Assembly: GCA_963851045.1 (NCBI GenBank)
Contig: CAWKNC010000002.1
Coordinates: forward strand, 1,364,001-1,428,000
Reading direction: 5' to 3'
From: WHSW01 sp963851045
GTDB lineage: Bacteria > Actinomycetota > Thermoleophilia > Solirubrobacterales > 70-9
DNA: 64,000 nucleotides
In this document: piece by piece, positions 1-9,396 of the stretch
Layout of the letters: each line of letters starts with the position of its first letter
Numbering within the stretch: the first letter of the stretch is position 1
Made by a program: the position numbers and the translations under genes
Notes under the pieces: generated by a model
Told to the model about the DNA's origin: nothing
The model's database searches: none
Seen by the model: only the letters and a program-made list of their open reading frames with translations

Positions 1-18
1 GGCGGCCCGTAGGCCGCC
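1..18 (-). terminator. candidate hairpin downstream of hppA
   Basis: A perfect 7-bp inverted repeat (GGCGGCC, 4-nt loop, GGCCGCC) lies about 30 nt after the hppA stop codon. It would form a GC-rich hairpin in the hppA transcript. The window ends here, so a following T tract cannot be seen. Confidence 0.4.
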
Positions 19-48
19 CTTCGCTAACGCTTGTGAGATCCGGTCGGC

Positions 49-2127
49 CTAGAAGTGGACGATCGGGATGATCAGGATCGCGACGATGTTGGCGACCTTG
101 ATCATCGGGTTGATCGCGGGGCCGGCGGTGTCCTTGTAGGGGTCGCCGACCGTGTCGCCGGTCACCGAGGCGGCGTGAGCCTCGGAGCCCTTGCCACCGA
201 AGGCGCCGTCCTCGATCAGCTTCTTGGCGTTGTCCCAGGCGCCGCCACCGGCGGTCATCGACAGGGCCATGAAGAGGCCGACGACGATCACACCGATCAG
301 CAGGCCGCCGAGGGCCTTGACGCTGATGATTCCGACGATTACCGGCACGATGATCGGGATCAGCGACGGGAGGATCATCTCCCGCTGCGCAGCACCGGTG
401 ACGATGCCAACCGTCTGCGCGTAATCGGGCTTTTCAGTGCCCTCCATGATCCCGGGGTGTTCGCGGAACTGCTTGCGGACCTGCTCGACGACCTCGCCGC
501 CGGCGCGACCGACAGCCTCGATCGCGAACGCCGCGAATAGGTAGACCATCATCCCGCCGACCAGAAGACCGATGAGGACGGCCGGGTCGGAGATCGAGAA
601 GATCAGCCCCTCGCCACCCGGCTCGGCAGCGAGCTCGATCTCGAATGCCGCGAACAGCACGAGCGCAGCGAGAGCGGCGGAGCCGATCGCGTAGCCCTTG
701 GTGACGGCCTTCGTGGTGTTGCCGACCGCGTCGAGCGGATCGGTCACGTTGCGCACATCCTCGGGCAGGTCGGCCATCTCGGCGATGCCACCGGCGTTGT
801 CGGTGATCGGCCCGAACGCGTCGAGCGCGACGATCAGTCCGCAGAGCGAGAGCTGGGCGGTGACCGCGATCGCGATCCCGTAGATCCCGGCGAGCTCGTT
901 GGCGCCGAAGATCGCGAGTGCGATCAGCAGTGCCGGGGCAACGGCCGACTGGAAACCCTGGGCGAGGCCCTGGATGATGTTGGTCGCGTGGCCGGTGATC
1001 GATGCCTGCGCGATCGTCTTCACCGGGCGGAACCGAGTCGACGTGTAGTAGTCGGTGATCACGAACAGACCACCGGTGACGAAGAGTCCGATCAGTGCGC
1101 ACAACCAGAGTTCGGTCACCGAGGTGTTGAACAGCGAGCTGCCGGTGTCGGCGATGCCGAGCGAGAGTGGCTCGCTCATCAGCCAGTCGGTGATCGGGTA
1201 GAACGCCGCGGCGCAGATCACAGCCGAGACGAGCAGGCCCCGGTAGAGGGCTCCTTCGACCTTGTCAGAGGACGTTCTCACGGCCAGCGCTCCGACGATC
1301 GAGGCGAGGATCGCTACAGCGCCGAGAATCAGCGGGAAGAGCGCGACCTCGCGGGCGAAATCGGGCGAGAACGTGAGGACTCCGAGCAGCATCACCGCGA
1401 CCGTGGTCACGGCATAGGTCTCGAAGAGGTCGGCAGCCATGCCTGCACAGTCGCCGACGTTGTCGCCGACGTTGTCGGCAATCACCGCGGGGTTGCGCGG
1501 ATCGTCCTCGGGAATGCCGGCCTCGACCTTGCCAACGAGGTCGGCACCGACGTCGGCGGCCTTGGTGAAGATGCCGCCACCGAGACGGGCGAAGACGGAG
1601 ATCAGCGAGCCACCGAAGCCGAGGCCGATGAGCGCGTCGACGGCCTCCTTGTCGGTGTGATCGGTGGCGACCAGGATCCCGAAGTAGCCGGCAACGCCCA
1701 GCAGGGCAAGGCCAACCACCAGCAGCCCGGTGACCGAGCCGCCCTTGAAGGCGACGTCGAGCGCCGGAGGCACGCCACCGCGGGCCGCCTCGGCGACGCG
1801 GGCGTTGGCGCGGACCGAGAGGTTCATGCCAATGAACCCGGCCGCACCGGACAGGGCGCCACCGATGACGAAGCCAATGCCCGTCGTGACGTCCTGAAGA
1901 ATTGCGATGAGGATCGCGAGCGGGATCGCGACGATGCCGATGATCAGGTACTGACGGTTCAGGTAGGCCTTGGCGCCTTCCTGTACCGCGTTCGAGATCT
2001 CCTGCATCCGATCGTTTCCGGGCGAGCGCCGCAGCAGTCGCTGCGTCACGAGCGCGCCGTAGAGCACTGCGGCGGCCGCGCATACCAGCGCGATCACAAC
2101 GCCGTAGTCGGTCAGGAAATCGGTCAA
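49..2127 (-). CDS. hppA: K+-insensitive proton-translocating pyrophosphatase
   Basis: Membrane-integral H+-PPase of 692 aa that hydrolyses cytoplasmic PPi and pumps protons across the plasma membrane. It shows many hydrophobic segments. The PPi/Mg-binding signature DVGADLVGKVE is at residues 192-202, followed by the Asp-rich NVGDNVGDCAGMAADLFETY stretch (about 219-238) and a second Asp-rich segment around 436-465. Lys473 and Thr476 in GNTTKAVTKG are the residues that, in this family, mark the K+-independent class (K+-dependent enzymes have Ala). The start is TTG at 2127, chosen because GGAGGAA lies 5-6 nt upstream. The gene appears monocistronic. Length and motifs are typical of intact enzymes. 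Confidence 0.97.
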   Translation of the reverse strand: MTDFLTDYGVVIALVCAAAAVLYGALVTQRLLRRSPGNDRMQEISNAVQEGAKAYLNRQYLIIGIVAIPLAILIAILQDVTTGIGFVIGGALSGAAGFIGMNLSVRANARVAEAARGGVPPALDVAFKGGSVTGLLVVGLALLGVAGYFGILVATDHTDKEAVDALIGLGFGGSLISVFARLGGGIFTKAADVGADLVGKVEAGIPEDDPRNPAVIADNVGDNVGDCAGMAADLFETYAVTTVAVMLLGVLTFSPDFAREVALFPLILGAVAILASIVGALAVRTSSDKVEGALYRGLLVSAVICAAAFYPITDWLMSEPLSLGIADTGSSLFNTSVTELWLCALIGLFVTGGLFVITDYYTSTRFRPVKTIAQASITGHATNIIQGLAQGFQSAVAPALLIALAIFGANELAGIYGIAIAVTAQLSLCGLIVALDAFGPITDNAGGIAEMADLPEDVRNVTDPLDAVGNTTKAVTKGYAIGSAALAALVLFAAFEIELAAEPGGEGLIFSISDPAVLIGLLVGGMMVYLFAAFAIEAVGRAGGEVVEQVRKQFREHPGIMEGTEKPDYAQTVGIVTGAAQREMILPSLIPIIVPVIVGIISVKALGGLLIGVIVVGLFMALSMTAGGGAWDNAKKLIEDGAFGGKGSEAHAASVTGDTVGDPYKDTAGPAINPMIKVANIVAILIIPIVHF

Positions 2128-2132
2128 GGGGG

Positions 2133-2139
2133 TTCCTCC
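2133..2139 (-). promoter_or_regulatory. Shine-Dalgarno GGAGGAA fixing the TTG start of hppA
   Basis: Reading the minus strand, GGAGGAA is followed by a short C-rich spacer and then TTG at 2127. This is one of the strongest ribosome binding sites in the window and supports the unusual TTG start. Confidence 0.7.
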
Positions 2140-2244
2140 GTAAGGGGTCTAATCAGTCAGAAGCGGCCGAGGACGATCCCCAGCCGCGAGCGCGGTTACT
2201 GTAGCGAGCCGGTCGAGATTAAGACGCGCCAGAGACCCTGACCG

Positions 2245-2655
2245 CTACGAGCCAGGTGTCCATAACCGCGAAGGCGGGGGGGTCTGTGGCGGGGGTGTTT
2301 GCGGCGGTGGCGGCGGGCCTCCGCCCTCTCCGGACTCGCCTTCCTCTCCCCCACGCGACTCACGGGCATAGAGCATCTGCACCTGCGAGAGCGCCTGGCG
2401 CACCTGCTCCGCGGCCTCCGGCTCGAGCAGATCAACCACGGCCCGGACCGCCTCGATCCCGATCCGCCCCTGCTCGAGGTCCTGCTCGTCAGGCTTGGCG
2501 ATCCGCCGCGCCGAGAGATTGAGGATGCTCGCGACGCTTTCGAGCAGCAGATCCTGAACGCGAACCTTGCGCAGCTGCTCCTCAAGCGCGCGCTGCATTT
2601 CCTCCTCGGTGGGAGGTTGCTGTTGCGGCTCTTCTGCGGGATCTTGCGTACTCAT
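2245..2655 (-). CDS. DUF1844-like small acidic protein with proline-rich tail
   Basis: A protein of 136 aa. Residues about 20-100 are helical and charged (KVRVQDLLLESVASILNLSA, then DLEQGRIGIEAVRAVVDLLE) and resemble the DUF1844 family, which has no known function. The last 30 residues are Gly/Pro-rich. The start is taken at ATG 2655 (MSTQDP); an upstream extension would run through the divergent promoter of the subtilase gene. No signal peptide is visible. The family match is by pattern recognition only. Confidence 0.7.
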   Translation of the reverse strand: MSTQDPAEEPQQQPPTEEEMQRALEEQLRKVRVQDLLLESVASILNLSARRIAKPDEQDLEQGRIGIEAVRAVVDLLEPEAAEQVRQALSQVQMLYARESRGGEEGESGEGGGPPPPPQTPPPQTPPPSRLWTPGS

Positions 2656-2672
2656 TCCGACGACGGTATAAG
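2644..2672 (+). promoter_or_regulatory. sigma70-type promoter for the broken subtilase gene
   Basis: TTGCGT (2644-2649) and TATAAG (2667-2672) are separated by exactly 17 nt. They sit about 40 nt upstream of the GTG start at 2714. The -35 region overlaps the start of the divergent DUF1844-like gene, so the two promoters are likely back to back. Confidence 0.45.
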
Positions 2673-2713
2673 AACGCACTACCGGCCGCTGCAGGGGGCC
2701 TCGATATGCGGAG

Positions 2714-5114
2714 GTGAAGGTGCGTCGCATCAGTCTGTTCACGGGATTGGTCGTGCTCGGTCTCTCCACGGGCCATGCTCACGCTGCCGACGCGCCAGGC
2801 GACGGCACGCTTTCGAAGCGACTCTTCGAGCTCTCGTCGCCCGAGCTTCGCTCGGCTCCGACCTCCGACCAGGCCGAGGCCGTGTCCTTGCTCGATCGCG
2901 GCGCCGGCAGCCTCATGCGCGACGGCAAAGCGCTCGTGGTGCGAGATCCGCACGAGCGACGATCCGCGGCCAATCGTCGGCGCGGTCAGCGATGCCGGCG
3001 CCGAGGTCACGCACGTCAGCGACACCTATCGCACGATTACCGCCAGCGTGGACGAGCGCGATCTACGCGCGGTCGCCGCGGTCACCGGAGTCGACCACGT
3101 GCAGGAGGTGATCACGCCGATGACGGGCGAGATCGATGGCGCTGACGGTAGGGGGAGGCTGGCGCGATCAACACCTGCGCCACCGGGGTCGTCTCCGAGG
3201 GCAACGCTGCAGCTGCAGGCGGGCACCGCTCGCACCCAGTTCGACGTCGACGGCAGCGGCGTCAAGGTCGGCGTTCTGTCCGACTCCTACGACACGAAAC
3301 CGACGGCTGGGACTCGTGCTGCCGACGACGTCGCGAGCAACGATCTGCCGGGCGCCAGCGAACTCCTGCGGTCGCACACAACCCGTGCAGGTGCTTCAGG
3401 ACTTCACCTGTTCGCCTGATCCCGACCGACCTGCGGCGACGAGGGGCGCGCGATGGTGCAGATCGTCCACGACATCGCTCCAGGGGCAGCGCTCGGCTTA
3501 TGCGACCGCGTTCGGCGGCGAGACCGTGATGGCCGACAACATTCGCGCGCTCGCGAACTCGGGCGCCAGGGTGATCGTCGACGACATCATCTACTTCGCC
3601 GAGCCGTTCTACCAGGACGGGATCATCGCCAATGCGGTCCGAGAGGTCACCGAGCAGGGCGTGACCTACTTCTCGATGGCCTTCAACAACAACGGCCTCG
3701 GCGTCAACTCCTACGAGGCCCCGCGTACCGCACCACCACGTGTCCTGCCGTCGTCGCGGCCCTCCCCGGCGCCGACGACTGCATGGATTTCGACCCCGGA
3801 GCCGTGGGCCGACAACGATGTTCGAGATCAACGACACCACCGGTGCCTTGCGGCTCAGCTTCAACTGGGCCGAGGCCCAGCAGGCAGTGGGAACGGACTG
3901 GACTATCCATCTCTGAATTCGACCGGGACCGCGATCAGCGGTTCGGCCATCGGATGCAACCTGCCAACCAACGGCCGTTCGAGTTTCTCTCGGTGCACCA
4001 GGGCGGCACGTGCCAGAGCACGTCAGGTCGTGATCCAGCGGTTTCTGCCGGCACCGGCACACCGCGACTGAAGTTCGTCTCCAACGACAACGGCGCAAAT
4101 CGGATTCAGTCGACGCAGGCGGTCACCGCGCCCGACGTGCAGGGCCCGACGATCTACGGCCACAACGGCACCTCGAGCGCGCAAACGGTCGGCGCCGTGC
4201 CGTTCAACAACAGCGCAGCGATGGAGCCGTTCAGCTCCCGCGGCCCGGTGACGCATCTCTTCGGCCCGGTCCAGCCCACCGGCGCTGCGCCGGCTCTCGG
4301 CGCGCCGCAGGTGCTGTCAAAGCCCGACGTGTCGGCAACCGACCGTGGAATCAACACCTTCTTCGGATCAGGCAACAGGTTCTCGGGCACCTCTGCCGCA
4401 GCTCCGCACGCCGCCGCCGTGGGCGCGCTCCAGCTCGCGGCGAACCCAGCCCTCACCAACGCCCAGGTGATGGCCGCCCAGAGGGCCACGGCCCGGCCCG
4501 TCGGGGCATCTGGGCCGTTCGACATGGGCGCGGGCCTGATCGACGCCCGAGCCGCGATCGGCTCGCAGCCGACTCCGCCTCCGACCGTTGCGATGACGAC
4601 CCAACCTGGGCCGCTCACCAACGACACGACGCCGACGTTCGTGTTCGCGACAACGGGGCGCCTCGCCTCAACGACCTGTGCGGTCGATGGCGCCGCCCAG
4701 GCCTGCACCTCGCCCTTCACGACCGCGGCGCTCGGCGACGGAGCTCACACGGTCATCGTCAGCGCAACCGACTTCTTCGGCCAGACGGGACAGGCGGCCG
4801 CCGCATTTACCTCCGACGGAACCGCTCCCGGTCGGCCGGTCTTCGTGAAGTTCCCAAAGAAGAAGACGAAGTCGAGAACGGCGAAGTTCAAGTTCGCGAC
4901 CAATGATCCCGGCGCGACGTTCCAATGCTCGCTCGACAAGAAGCCGCTGGCTCCATGCTCCAGTCCGACGAAGGTCAAGGTCAAGAAGGCCAAGCGCAAG
5001 CCGAAGAAGCACAGGTTCGCCGTCAAGCCGATCGACGGCGCGGGCAACGTTGGCGCAACCTCGACCTACAAGTGGAAGGTCGTCAAGAAGAAGAGGAAGA
5101 AGCGCCGTAGGTAG
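2714..5114 (+). pseudogene. secreted S8/S53-like subtilase, reading frame broken many times
   Basis: Begins at GTG 2714 with a signal peptide (RRISLFTGLVVLGLSTGHAHA). Family-like sequence continues, but the frame changes near 2940, 3150, 3205, 3370, 3430, 3495, 3720, 3815, 3895, 3975, 4020 and 4062. Recognisable blocks in order: VKVGVLSDSYD (catalytic Asp region), DEGRAMVQIVHDIAPGA (a Glu-containing motif where classical subtilisins have the His), a long central block, and GTSAAAPHAAAVGAL with the catalytic Ser. From about 4062 to 5114 the frame is clean. That part holds the end of the catalytic domain, a bacterial Ig-like module and a lysine/arginine-rich C-terminus ending in RKKRRR. I do not see true in-frame stops apart from those caused by the shifts. 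This fits either clustered sequencing indels or a very recent pseudogene. The 3' end overlaps the convergent ligase gene by 32 bp. Confidence 0.75.
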
Positions 5115-6246
5115 CGGCCGTCTCGGCGACGATCGCGCGGTAGACCTCCGCGAGCGGGTCGCCCTTTTCGAGCGCGGCTCGCGCGCGCTGAGCGCCATTT
5201 TCAGACGGTAGTTCCACATCGAGGGCGAGCGCATCGCGCGCCGGGGCGGTCCACTCGAGCATCCGCTCCAGCGCCTCGGCCATCGCGATCGACTCGCGCC
5301 GCTCGAAGTCGATCTGGCTGCCGTCGAGGCCGTGTCGGATCGCCTGCCACAGGTTCTCCTCGATCGCGCGGCCGCCGAGTGGCTCGCCAAGGCGACCGTC
5401 GTCGTAGTCGAGCGCCGACTGGGCGATGCACGCGGTGATCAGCGCGGCAAGATTGGTCGCCTCGTCGCCGCGCGTCTGCGCGTCGCAGATACGCAACTCG
5501 ACCGTTCCGAAGGCGTGGTGAGGCCGAACGCTCCACCACAGCTGCGTCGATTCCACGATTCGCCCGGTCTGCGTCAACAGGTCGATGAAATCCGCGTACG
5601 TCGCCCAATCACCAAACGGCTCATGGACCCCGCACCGTGGAAAGGTCCGGGTGAAGATCTGCGACCTCACGGAGTGCAATCCCGTGTCCTGGCCGTCGAG
5701 AAACGGCGAGTTGGCCGAGACCGCGAGCAACGGTGGCAACGTGGAGCGAAGGCGATCGGTCACGGCGATCGCACGGTCGGCGCCGCCGACCCCGACGTGC
5801 ACATGCAGGCTCCAGGTGTTATTGCGCTGCGCAACCCAGCGCAGCTCGTCGCGCAAACGGTTGTAGTGCTCGGTATCGATGATCTGCTGGTCGAGATAGC
5901 TCGCCCAGGGATGCGTACCGGCGGCAACCAGCCCGATCCCGAGTCCCTCGGCCGTGGCGAACAGCCGCTTTCGGTGCTCGGCCTGGCGCTCGACGGCGTG
6001 GGCGAACGTTTCGCCCCGCCCTGAACGGATCTCGATCTCGGTGTCGATCAGCTCGCCGGCGACCGACGCGGCGAGCAGCTCGTCCTCCATGCACGCGGCG
6101 TGAAGCTCCTCGAAGCGGTGGACGAGCTCGAGGCTGTCGGGATCGACGAGGGCGAACTCCTCCTCGATCCCCACGGTGAAGTCCTGCGAGGCCTCGAAGG
6201 TCTCACGGGCCCGCTTCAGATCTAGGCTTTCGGCGACCCCGCTCAC
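5083..6246 (-). CDS. YbdK-type carboxylate-amine ligase (glutamate-cysteine ligase family 2)
   Basis: A 387-aa member of the GCS2 superfamily, ATP-dependent carboxylate-amine ligases with weak glutamate-cysteine ligase activity in characterised members. The family hallmark GIEEEF is at residues 26-31, followed by the glutamate-rich N-terminal core and a conserved WSLHVHVGV segment. The physiological substrate cannot be told from the sequence. It lies 29 nt downstream of rex on the same strand and may be the last gene of the tsa-rex transcription unit. Its 3' end (a run of Ser codons) overlaps the convergent subtilase gene by 32 bp. Confidence 0.88.
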   Translation of the reverse strand: MSGVAESLDLKRARETFEASQDFTVGIEEEFALVDPDSLELVHRFEELHAACMEDELLAASVAGELIDTEIEIRSGRGETFAHAVERQAEHRKRLFATAEGLGIGLVAAGTHPWASYLDQQIIDTEHYNRLRDELRWVAQRNNTWSLHVHVGVGGADRAIAVTDRLRSTLPPLLAVSANSPFLDGQDTGLHSVRSQIFTRTFPRCGVHEPFGDWATYADFIDLLTQTGRIVESTQLWWSVRPHHAFGTVELRICDAQTRGDEATNLAALITACIAQSALDYDDGRLGEPLGGRAIEENLWQAIRHGLDGSQIDFERRESIAMAEALERMLEWTAPARDALALDVELPSENGAQRARAALEKGDPLAEVYRAIVAETAATYGASSSSS

Positions 6247-6275
6247 GCGGCCCGCAGTCTTTCAGGAACGCCCGC

Positions 6276-6950
6276 TCAGGCGAGGTAGAAGTAGAGCGCG
6301 TACAGCAGGTCGACCGCAGGGCTCGAGGTGTGAACGGTGACCTCAGGCGGAACCTGCAGCAGCTGCTCGGAGTAGTTGAAGATGATCTTGACGCCCGCCT
6401 CGACGAGCTGATCGGCAACTCCCTGCGCCGCCTTCGCCGGCACCGCGAGGACGCCGACGACGACCTCGTCGTCGCTGACGACCTGCTGCAACTCGTCCAG
6501 CGCGCGCACGGGGACGCCGCCGAACTCGGAGCCAACGACCTTTGGGTTGGCGTCGAAGATGGCGACGATGCGAAAGCCGTGATCGGCGAAGATGTCGGAG
6601 CTGGCGATCGCCTGACCGAGGTTTCCGGCCCCGAACAGCGCGATGTTGTGTTGGCCCGAGGTGTGGAGGATCTTGCGGATCTCGGCGACGAGCGATTCGA
6701 CGCGATAACCAACCCCGCGCTTGCCGAACTTCCCGAAGCCGGAGAGGTCGCGCCGGATCTGGGTCGAGTTGATGTGCGTGTACTCGGCGAGCTCCTGCGA
6801 GGAGATCGTCTCGCGCCCCATCTTGCGCGCCTGGATCAGCACCTGTAGATACCGCGACAGCCGCGCGGCCACGCCAAGTGAGAGGCGGTCGCCATCGGTG
6901 GTCGCGGCGCCCTCCTCGGCAGCACTTTCGGTAATCGTCGGCTCGGTCAC
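6276..6950 (-). CDS. rex: redox-sensing transcriptional repressor Rex
   Basis: A 224-aa NADH/NAD+-responsive repressor. It has an N-terminal winged helix (about residues 25-85, with STQIRRDLSGFGKFGKRGVG typical of Rex), the Rossmann motif GAGNLG at 107-112, and the C-terminal swapped helix ending in DLLYALYFYLA. Rex proteins usually control respiratory and fermentative genes such as cydAB. A cydAB pair lies about 52 kb away in this window, but I did not find a convincing Rex operator in front of it. The start overlaps the glutaredoxin stop by 4 nt, so the two are translationally coupled. Confidence 0.96.
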   Translation of the reverse strand: MTEPTITESAAEEGAATTDGDRLSLGVAARLSRYLQVLIQARKMGRETISSQELAEYTHINSTQIRRDLSGFGKFGKRGVGYRVESLVAEIRKILHTSGQHNIALFGAGNLGQAIASSDIFADHGFRIVAIFDANPKVVGSEFGGVPVRALDELQQVVSDDEVVVGVLAVPAKAAQGVADQLVEAGVKIIFNYSEQLLQVPPEVTVHTSSPAVDLLYALYFYLA

Positions 6951-7189
6951 GGGCCGACAGTATGCAGGGCGCGCACGAACGCGTCCCGATCGAAGACGAG
7001 TTCGCTGACGATGCGGCCGTCGACCTCGACCACCGGAATCCGCTCCAGATACGCCTTTAGCAGGCGTTCGTCGCTGTCGATGTCGACTTCTGACAAGACG
7101 ATTTCCTCGCCGCCGAGTTCAGCGATCGCAGCGCGGGCCTCGTCGCAGAGATGGCAGTCGGGGCGCCCGAAGAGCGTCACAGCCGTCAT
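6947..7189 (-). CDS. glutaredoxin-like thioredoxin-fold protein
   Basis: An 80-aa protein with the redox motif CHLC near the N-terminus (FGRPDCHLCDEA) and the cis-Pro segment IPVVEVDG, as in DUF836/glutaredoxin-like proteins. It probably acts as a cytoplasmic thiol-disulfide reductant; the partner is unknown. ATG 7189 is chosen because it forms an ATGA overlap with the tsaD stop. Its own stop overlaps the rex ATG. Being coupled to a redox repressor suggests a redox role, which is an inference from position. Confidence 0.88.
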   Translation of the reverse strand: MTAVTLFGRPDCHLCDEARAAIAELGGEEIVLSEVDIDSDERLLKAYLERIPVVEVDGRIVSELVFDRDAFVRALHTVGP

Positions 7190-8172
7190 ACGGTGGCGTC
7201 CCAAGCCAGGTAGTCCGGATATGGGGTGGGCTCGAGATAGCGAGCCGCCGAGGCGATCATCGCGGCGTTGTCGGTGCAGAGCTCGCGAGCGACGAGCTTG
7301 AGCTCCAAGCCCTCCGCCTCGCAGAGCTCGGCAACGCTGTCGCGTAGCAGTGTGTTTGCGGCGACGCCCCCGCCCAGCGCCACGGCTCGCCAGCCGCCGT
7401 CGCGACGCACGGCGCGTCTCAGCTTCGCGACGAGCTGCCCGACGACCGCAGCCTGAAAGCTCGCGGCGAGGTCCGCGGTCCGCTCCCGCGCGACCTCGTC
7501 GCCCAGGTCTCGCACCGCGTAAAGAAGGGCCGTCTTCAGTCCGCTGAAGCTGAAGTCAAGCCGAGGGTCATTGGTCATCGCGCGCGGGAACTCGAACGCC
7601 GCGGGATCACCGTCGGCCGCGGCGCGCTCGATCGCGGGCCCCCCGGGGTAGCCGAGACCGAGCAGGCGCGCGGCCTTATCGAGCGCTTCGCCGGCGGCAT
7701 CGTCGAGCGTCTGGCCGAGAAGGTCGAAGGAATCGTGCGCGGTCACAGCCGCGAGCAGCGTGTGGCCACCGCTCGCGATCAGGCAGAGAAACGGCGGCTC
7801 GAGCGGATCGGGATCGAGGAAGTTGGCGGCAACGTGACCGTGGAGGTGATCGACCCCAACCATCGGCTTCGATGTCGCCGCGGCCAGGGCCTTAGCGGCG
7901 CTGACACCAACCAGCAGCGCTCCGATCAGCCCGGGCCCGCGCGTGACTGCGATCGAGTCGATGTCTCCTAGCTCCACCCCGGCCTTAGCGAGCGCCGCGT
8001 CGACGATCGGATTGATCAGCTCGAGGTGATGGCGCGACGCGACCTCGGGAACCACGCCCCCGAACACGGCGTGTGCGTCGGCCTGCGAGGAGATGATGTT
8101 CGAGCGAATGCGCGCCCCGTCAACGACAGCGGCGCAGGTGTCGTCGCAGGAGGTCTCGATCGCGAGGATCAA
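7186..8172 (-). CDS. tsaD: tRNA threonylcarbamoyladenosine synthase subunit TsaD
   Basis: The Kae1/TsaD ATPase-fold subunit that transfers the threonylcarbamoyl group to A37 of ANN-decoding tRNAs, working with TsaB and TsaE. The conserved N-terminus ILAIETSCDDT, the iron-binding histidines in VDHLHGH, and the C-terminal ALGGGVAANTLLR segment are present. The best start is TTG at 8172, because the conserved N-terminus begins there and TTGA overlaps the rimI stop; this gives 328 aa. The open frame continues upstream to 8232, but that part is rimI sequence in another frame. It is part of a tsaE/tsaB/rimI/tsaD cluster. Confidence 0.96.
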   Translation of the reverse strand: MILAIETSCDDTCAAVVDGARIRSNIISSQADAHAVFGGVVPEVASRHHLELINPIVDAALAKAGVELGDIDSIAVTRGPGLIGALLVGVSAAKALAAATSKPMVGVDHLHGHVAANFLDPDPLEPPFLCLIASGGHTLLAAVTAHDSFDLLGQTLDDAAGEALDKAARLLGLGYPGGPAIERAAADGDPAAFEFPRAMTNDPRLDFSFSGLKTALLYAVRDLGDEVARERTADLAASFQAAVVGQLVAKLRRAVRRDGGWRAVALGGGVAANTLLRDSVAELCEAEGLELKLVARELCTDNAAMIASAARYLEPTPYPDYLAWDATV

Positions 8173-8696
8173 TCGCGCTGCGCACCCGGAGGCGAAGCCG
8201 AGGCCGTGGCGCGATTGCTGTCCTCGAGCCACATGATCAGAGCGTCTTCGCCGTTGTCGTGGTAGTAGCGGCGGCGGTGACCGGCGGGGCGAAAACCGAA
8301 GCGCTCATACATTCGGATTGCACCGGCGTTCGAGGTTCTGACCTCAAGCGTGAAGCGGGCGCCCTGCCCGGCCTTTTCGAGCATTTGCAGCATCAGCGTT
8401 CGAGCCACGCCCTCGCGACGCCGCTCGGGGTCGACGGCGATGTTCATCAAATGCCAGACGTCGACATACCGCGAGCACACGAGATAGCCGACGAGCCCGC
8501 GCGCGTCGAAGATGCCGAGGCAGATTCCGGACGGCTTCGAGATCTCGAGGACGAACATCGCCAGCGACCACGGCGTCGGGAACGAGCGCCTCTCGATCGC
8601 GAGCACCGCGGGCAGATCGCCGTAGACAAGTGGCCGTACCTGCATGCCGGTGAGGGGGTTCTCAACTGCTTGATGAGTTGCGATCTCGTTGCTCAC
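8169..8696 (-). CDS. rimI: ribosomal protein S18-alanine N-acetyltransferase (RimI-like GNAT)
   Basis: A 175-aa GNAT acetyltransferase with the acetyl-CoA loop region VDPERRREGVARTLM and the RimI-like N-terminus LPAVLAIERRSFPTPWS. RimI acetylates the N-terminus of S18, though GNATs beside tsaB/tsaD can have broader substrates. Two starts are possible: ATG 8696, which overlaps the tsaB end by 35 nt, and ATG 8645 (MQVRPLVYGD), which begins at the first conserved residues and lies 16 nt after the tsaB stop. The stop overlaps the tsaD TTG start. Confidence 0.93.
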   Translation of the reverse strand: MSNEIATHQAVENPLTGMQVRPLVYGDLPAVLAIERRSFPTPWSLAMFVLEISKPSGICLGIFDARGLVGYLVCSRYVDVWHLMNIAVDPERRREGVARTLMLQMLEKAGQGARFTLEVRTSNAGAIRMYERFGFRPAGHRRRYYHDNGEDALIMWLEDSNRATASASPPGAQRD

Positions 8697-9378
8697 GCCA
8701 TATCTCCGCGTCAGGTCGTCTCAGGTAGAGGGGCGTTACCCGCTCAGGCGGCCCTGGCTCGTCCCCCGCGGCGATCGCGCACAGGTGGCGCGCCGCCATC
8801 CGGTGTGCCGGGTCCGTGTCCGGCAGGATCTCCACGTTCACAGCCTCGAGCTGCTCGCGAAATCGTAGCGCTCCGTCACCGCCTGCCAGCGGCGGCTCCG
8901 GACGCTGCGCAAGGCGGCGGGCAAGCTCGTCCAGGTCGGCGACCAGCGGCTCCCATACGGCCTTCCCCGTCGGGTCATAGAGCGCGGCAAATACCTGCTT
9001 TCGGCGCGCATCGATCAACGCGAGCCGGTCGCGTCCCGGCCCGGTCTCGCCGATGCCTAGTGCCAGCGCCTCAAGGGAGCTGACGCCAACGACGCCGAGG
9101 CCGCGAGCCTGAGCCAGCGCTCTCGCCGTTGAGACTCCGATCCTCAGGCCCGTGTATGTGCCGGGACCAACGCCGACCGCGATCGCGTTGACGGCCGCCC
9201 AGCCGCCGGCGCCATCGACTGCCTCCGCGACGAGCCCGAGGACGCTCGCAGCGTGGTCCGGACGACCCTCGCCGGTCGGCCCACGGCGCAACTCGACCGC
9301 TATGTGCCCGTCGGCCTCCAAGCCGACCACCGTGTCGGCCGTGGCGGTATCGAGGCCGAGAATCCCGCCCGCGCTCAT
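8662..9378 (-). CDS. tsaB: tRNA threonylcarbamoyladenosine biosynthesis protein TsaB
   Basis: A 238-aa TsaD paralogue that lacks the metal site and dimerises with TsaD in t6A synthesis. It shows the ILGLDTATADTVVGL start and the GPGTYTGLRIGVSTARALA motif typical of TsaB. ATG 9378 is used because the open frame upstream of it runs antisense through the lipoprotein gene at 9397-9765. Only 18 nt separate the two divergent starts, so the tsaB promoter must overlap the lipoprotein coding sequence, or tsaB is reached by readthrough from tsaE. Confidence 0.95.
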   Translation of the reverse strand: MSAGGILGLDTATADTVVGLEADGHIAVELRRGPTGEGRPDHAASVLGLVAEAVDGAGGWAAVNAIAVGVGPGTYTGLRIGVSTARALAQARGLGVVGVSSLEALALGIGETGPGRDRLALIDARRKQVFAALYDPTGKAVWEPLVADLDELARRLAQRPEPPLAGGDGALRFREQLEAVNVEILPDTDPAHRMAARHLCAIAAGDEPGPPERVTPLYLRRPDAEIWREQRDRNSSSS

Positions 9379-9396
9379 CGGCGTCAGACTATTCGA

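Noticed and set aside
988..2241. Long plus-strand open frame opposite hppA
   Set aside because: Charged low-complexity translation caused by high GC in the antisense frame of a clear H+-PPase gene.
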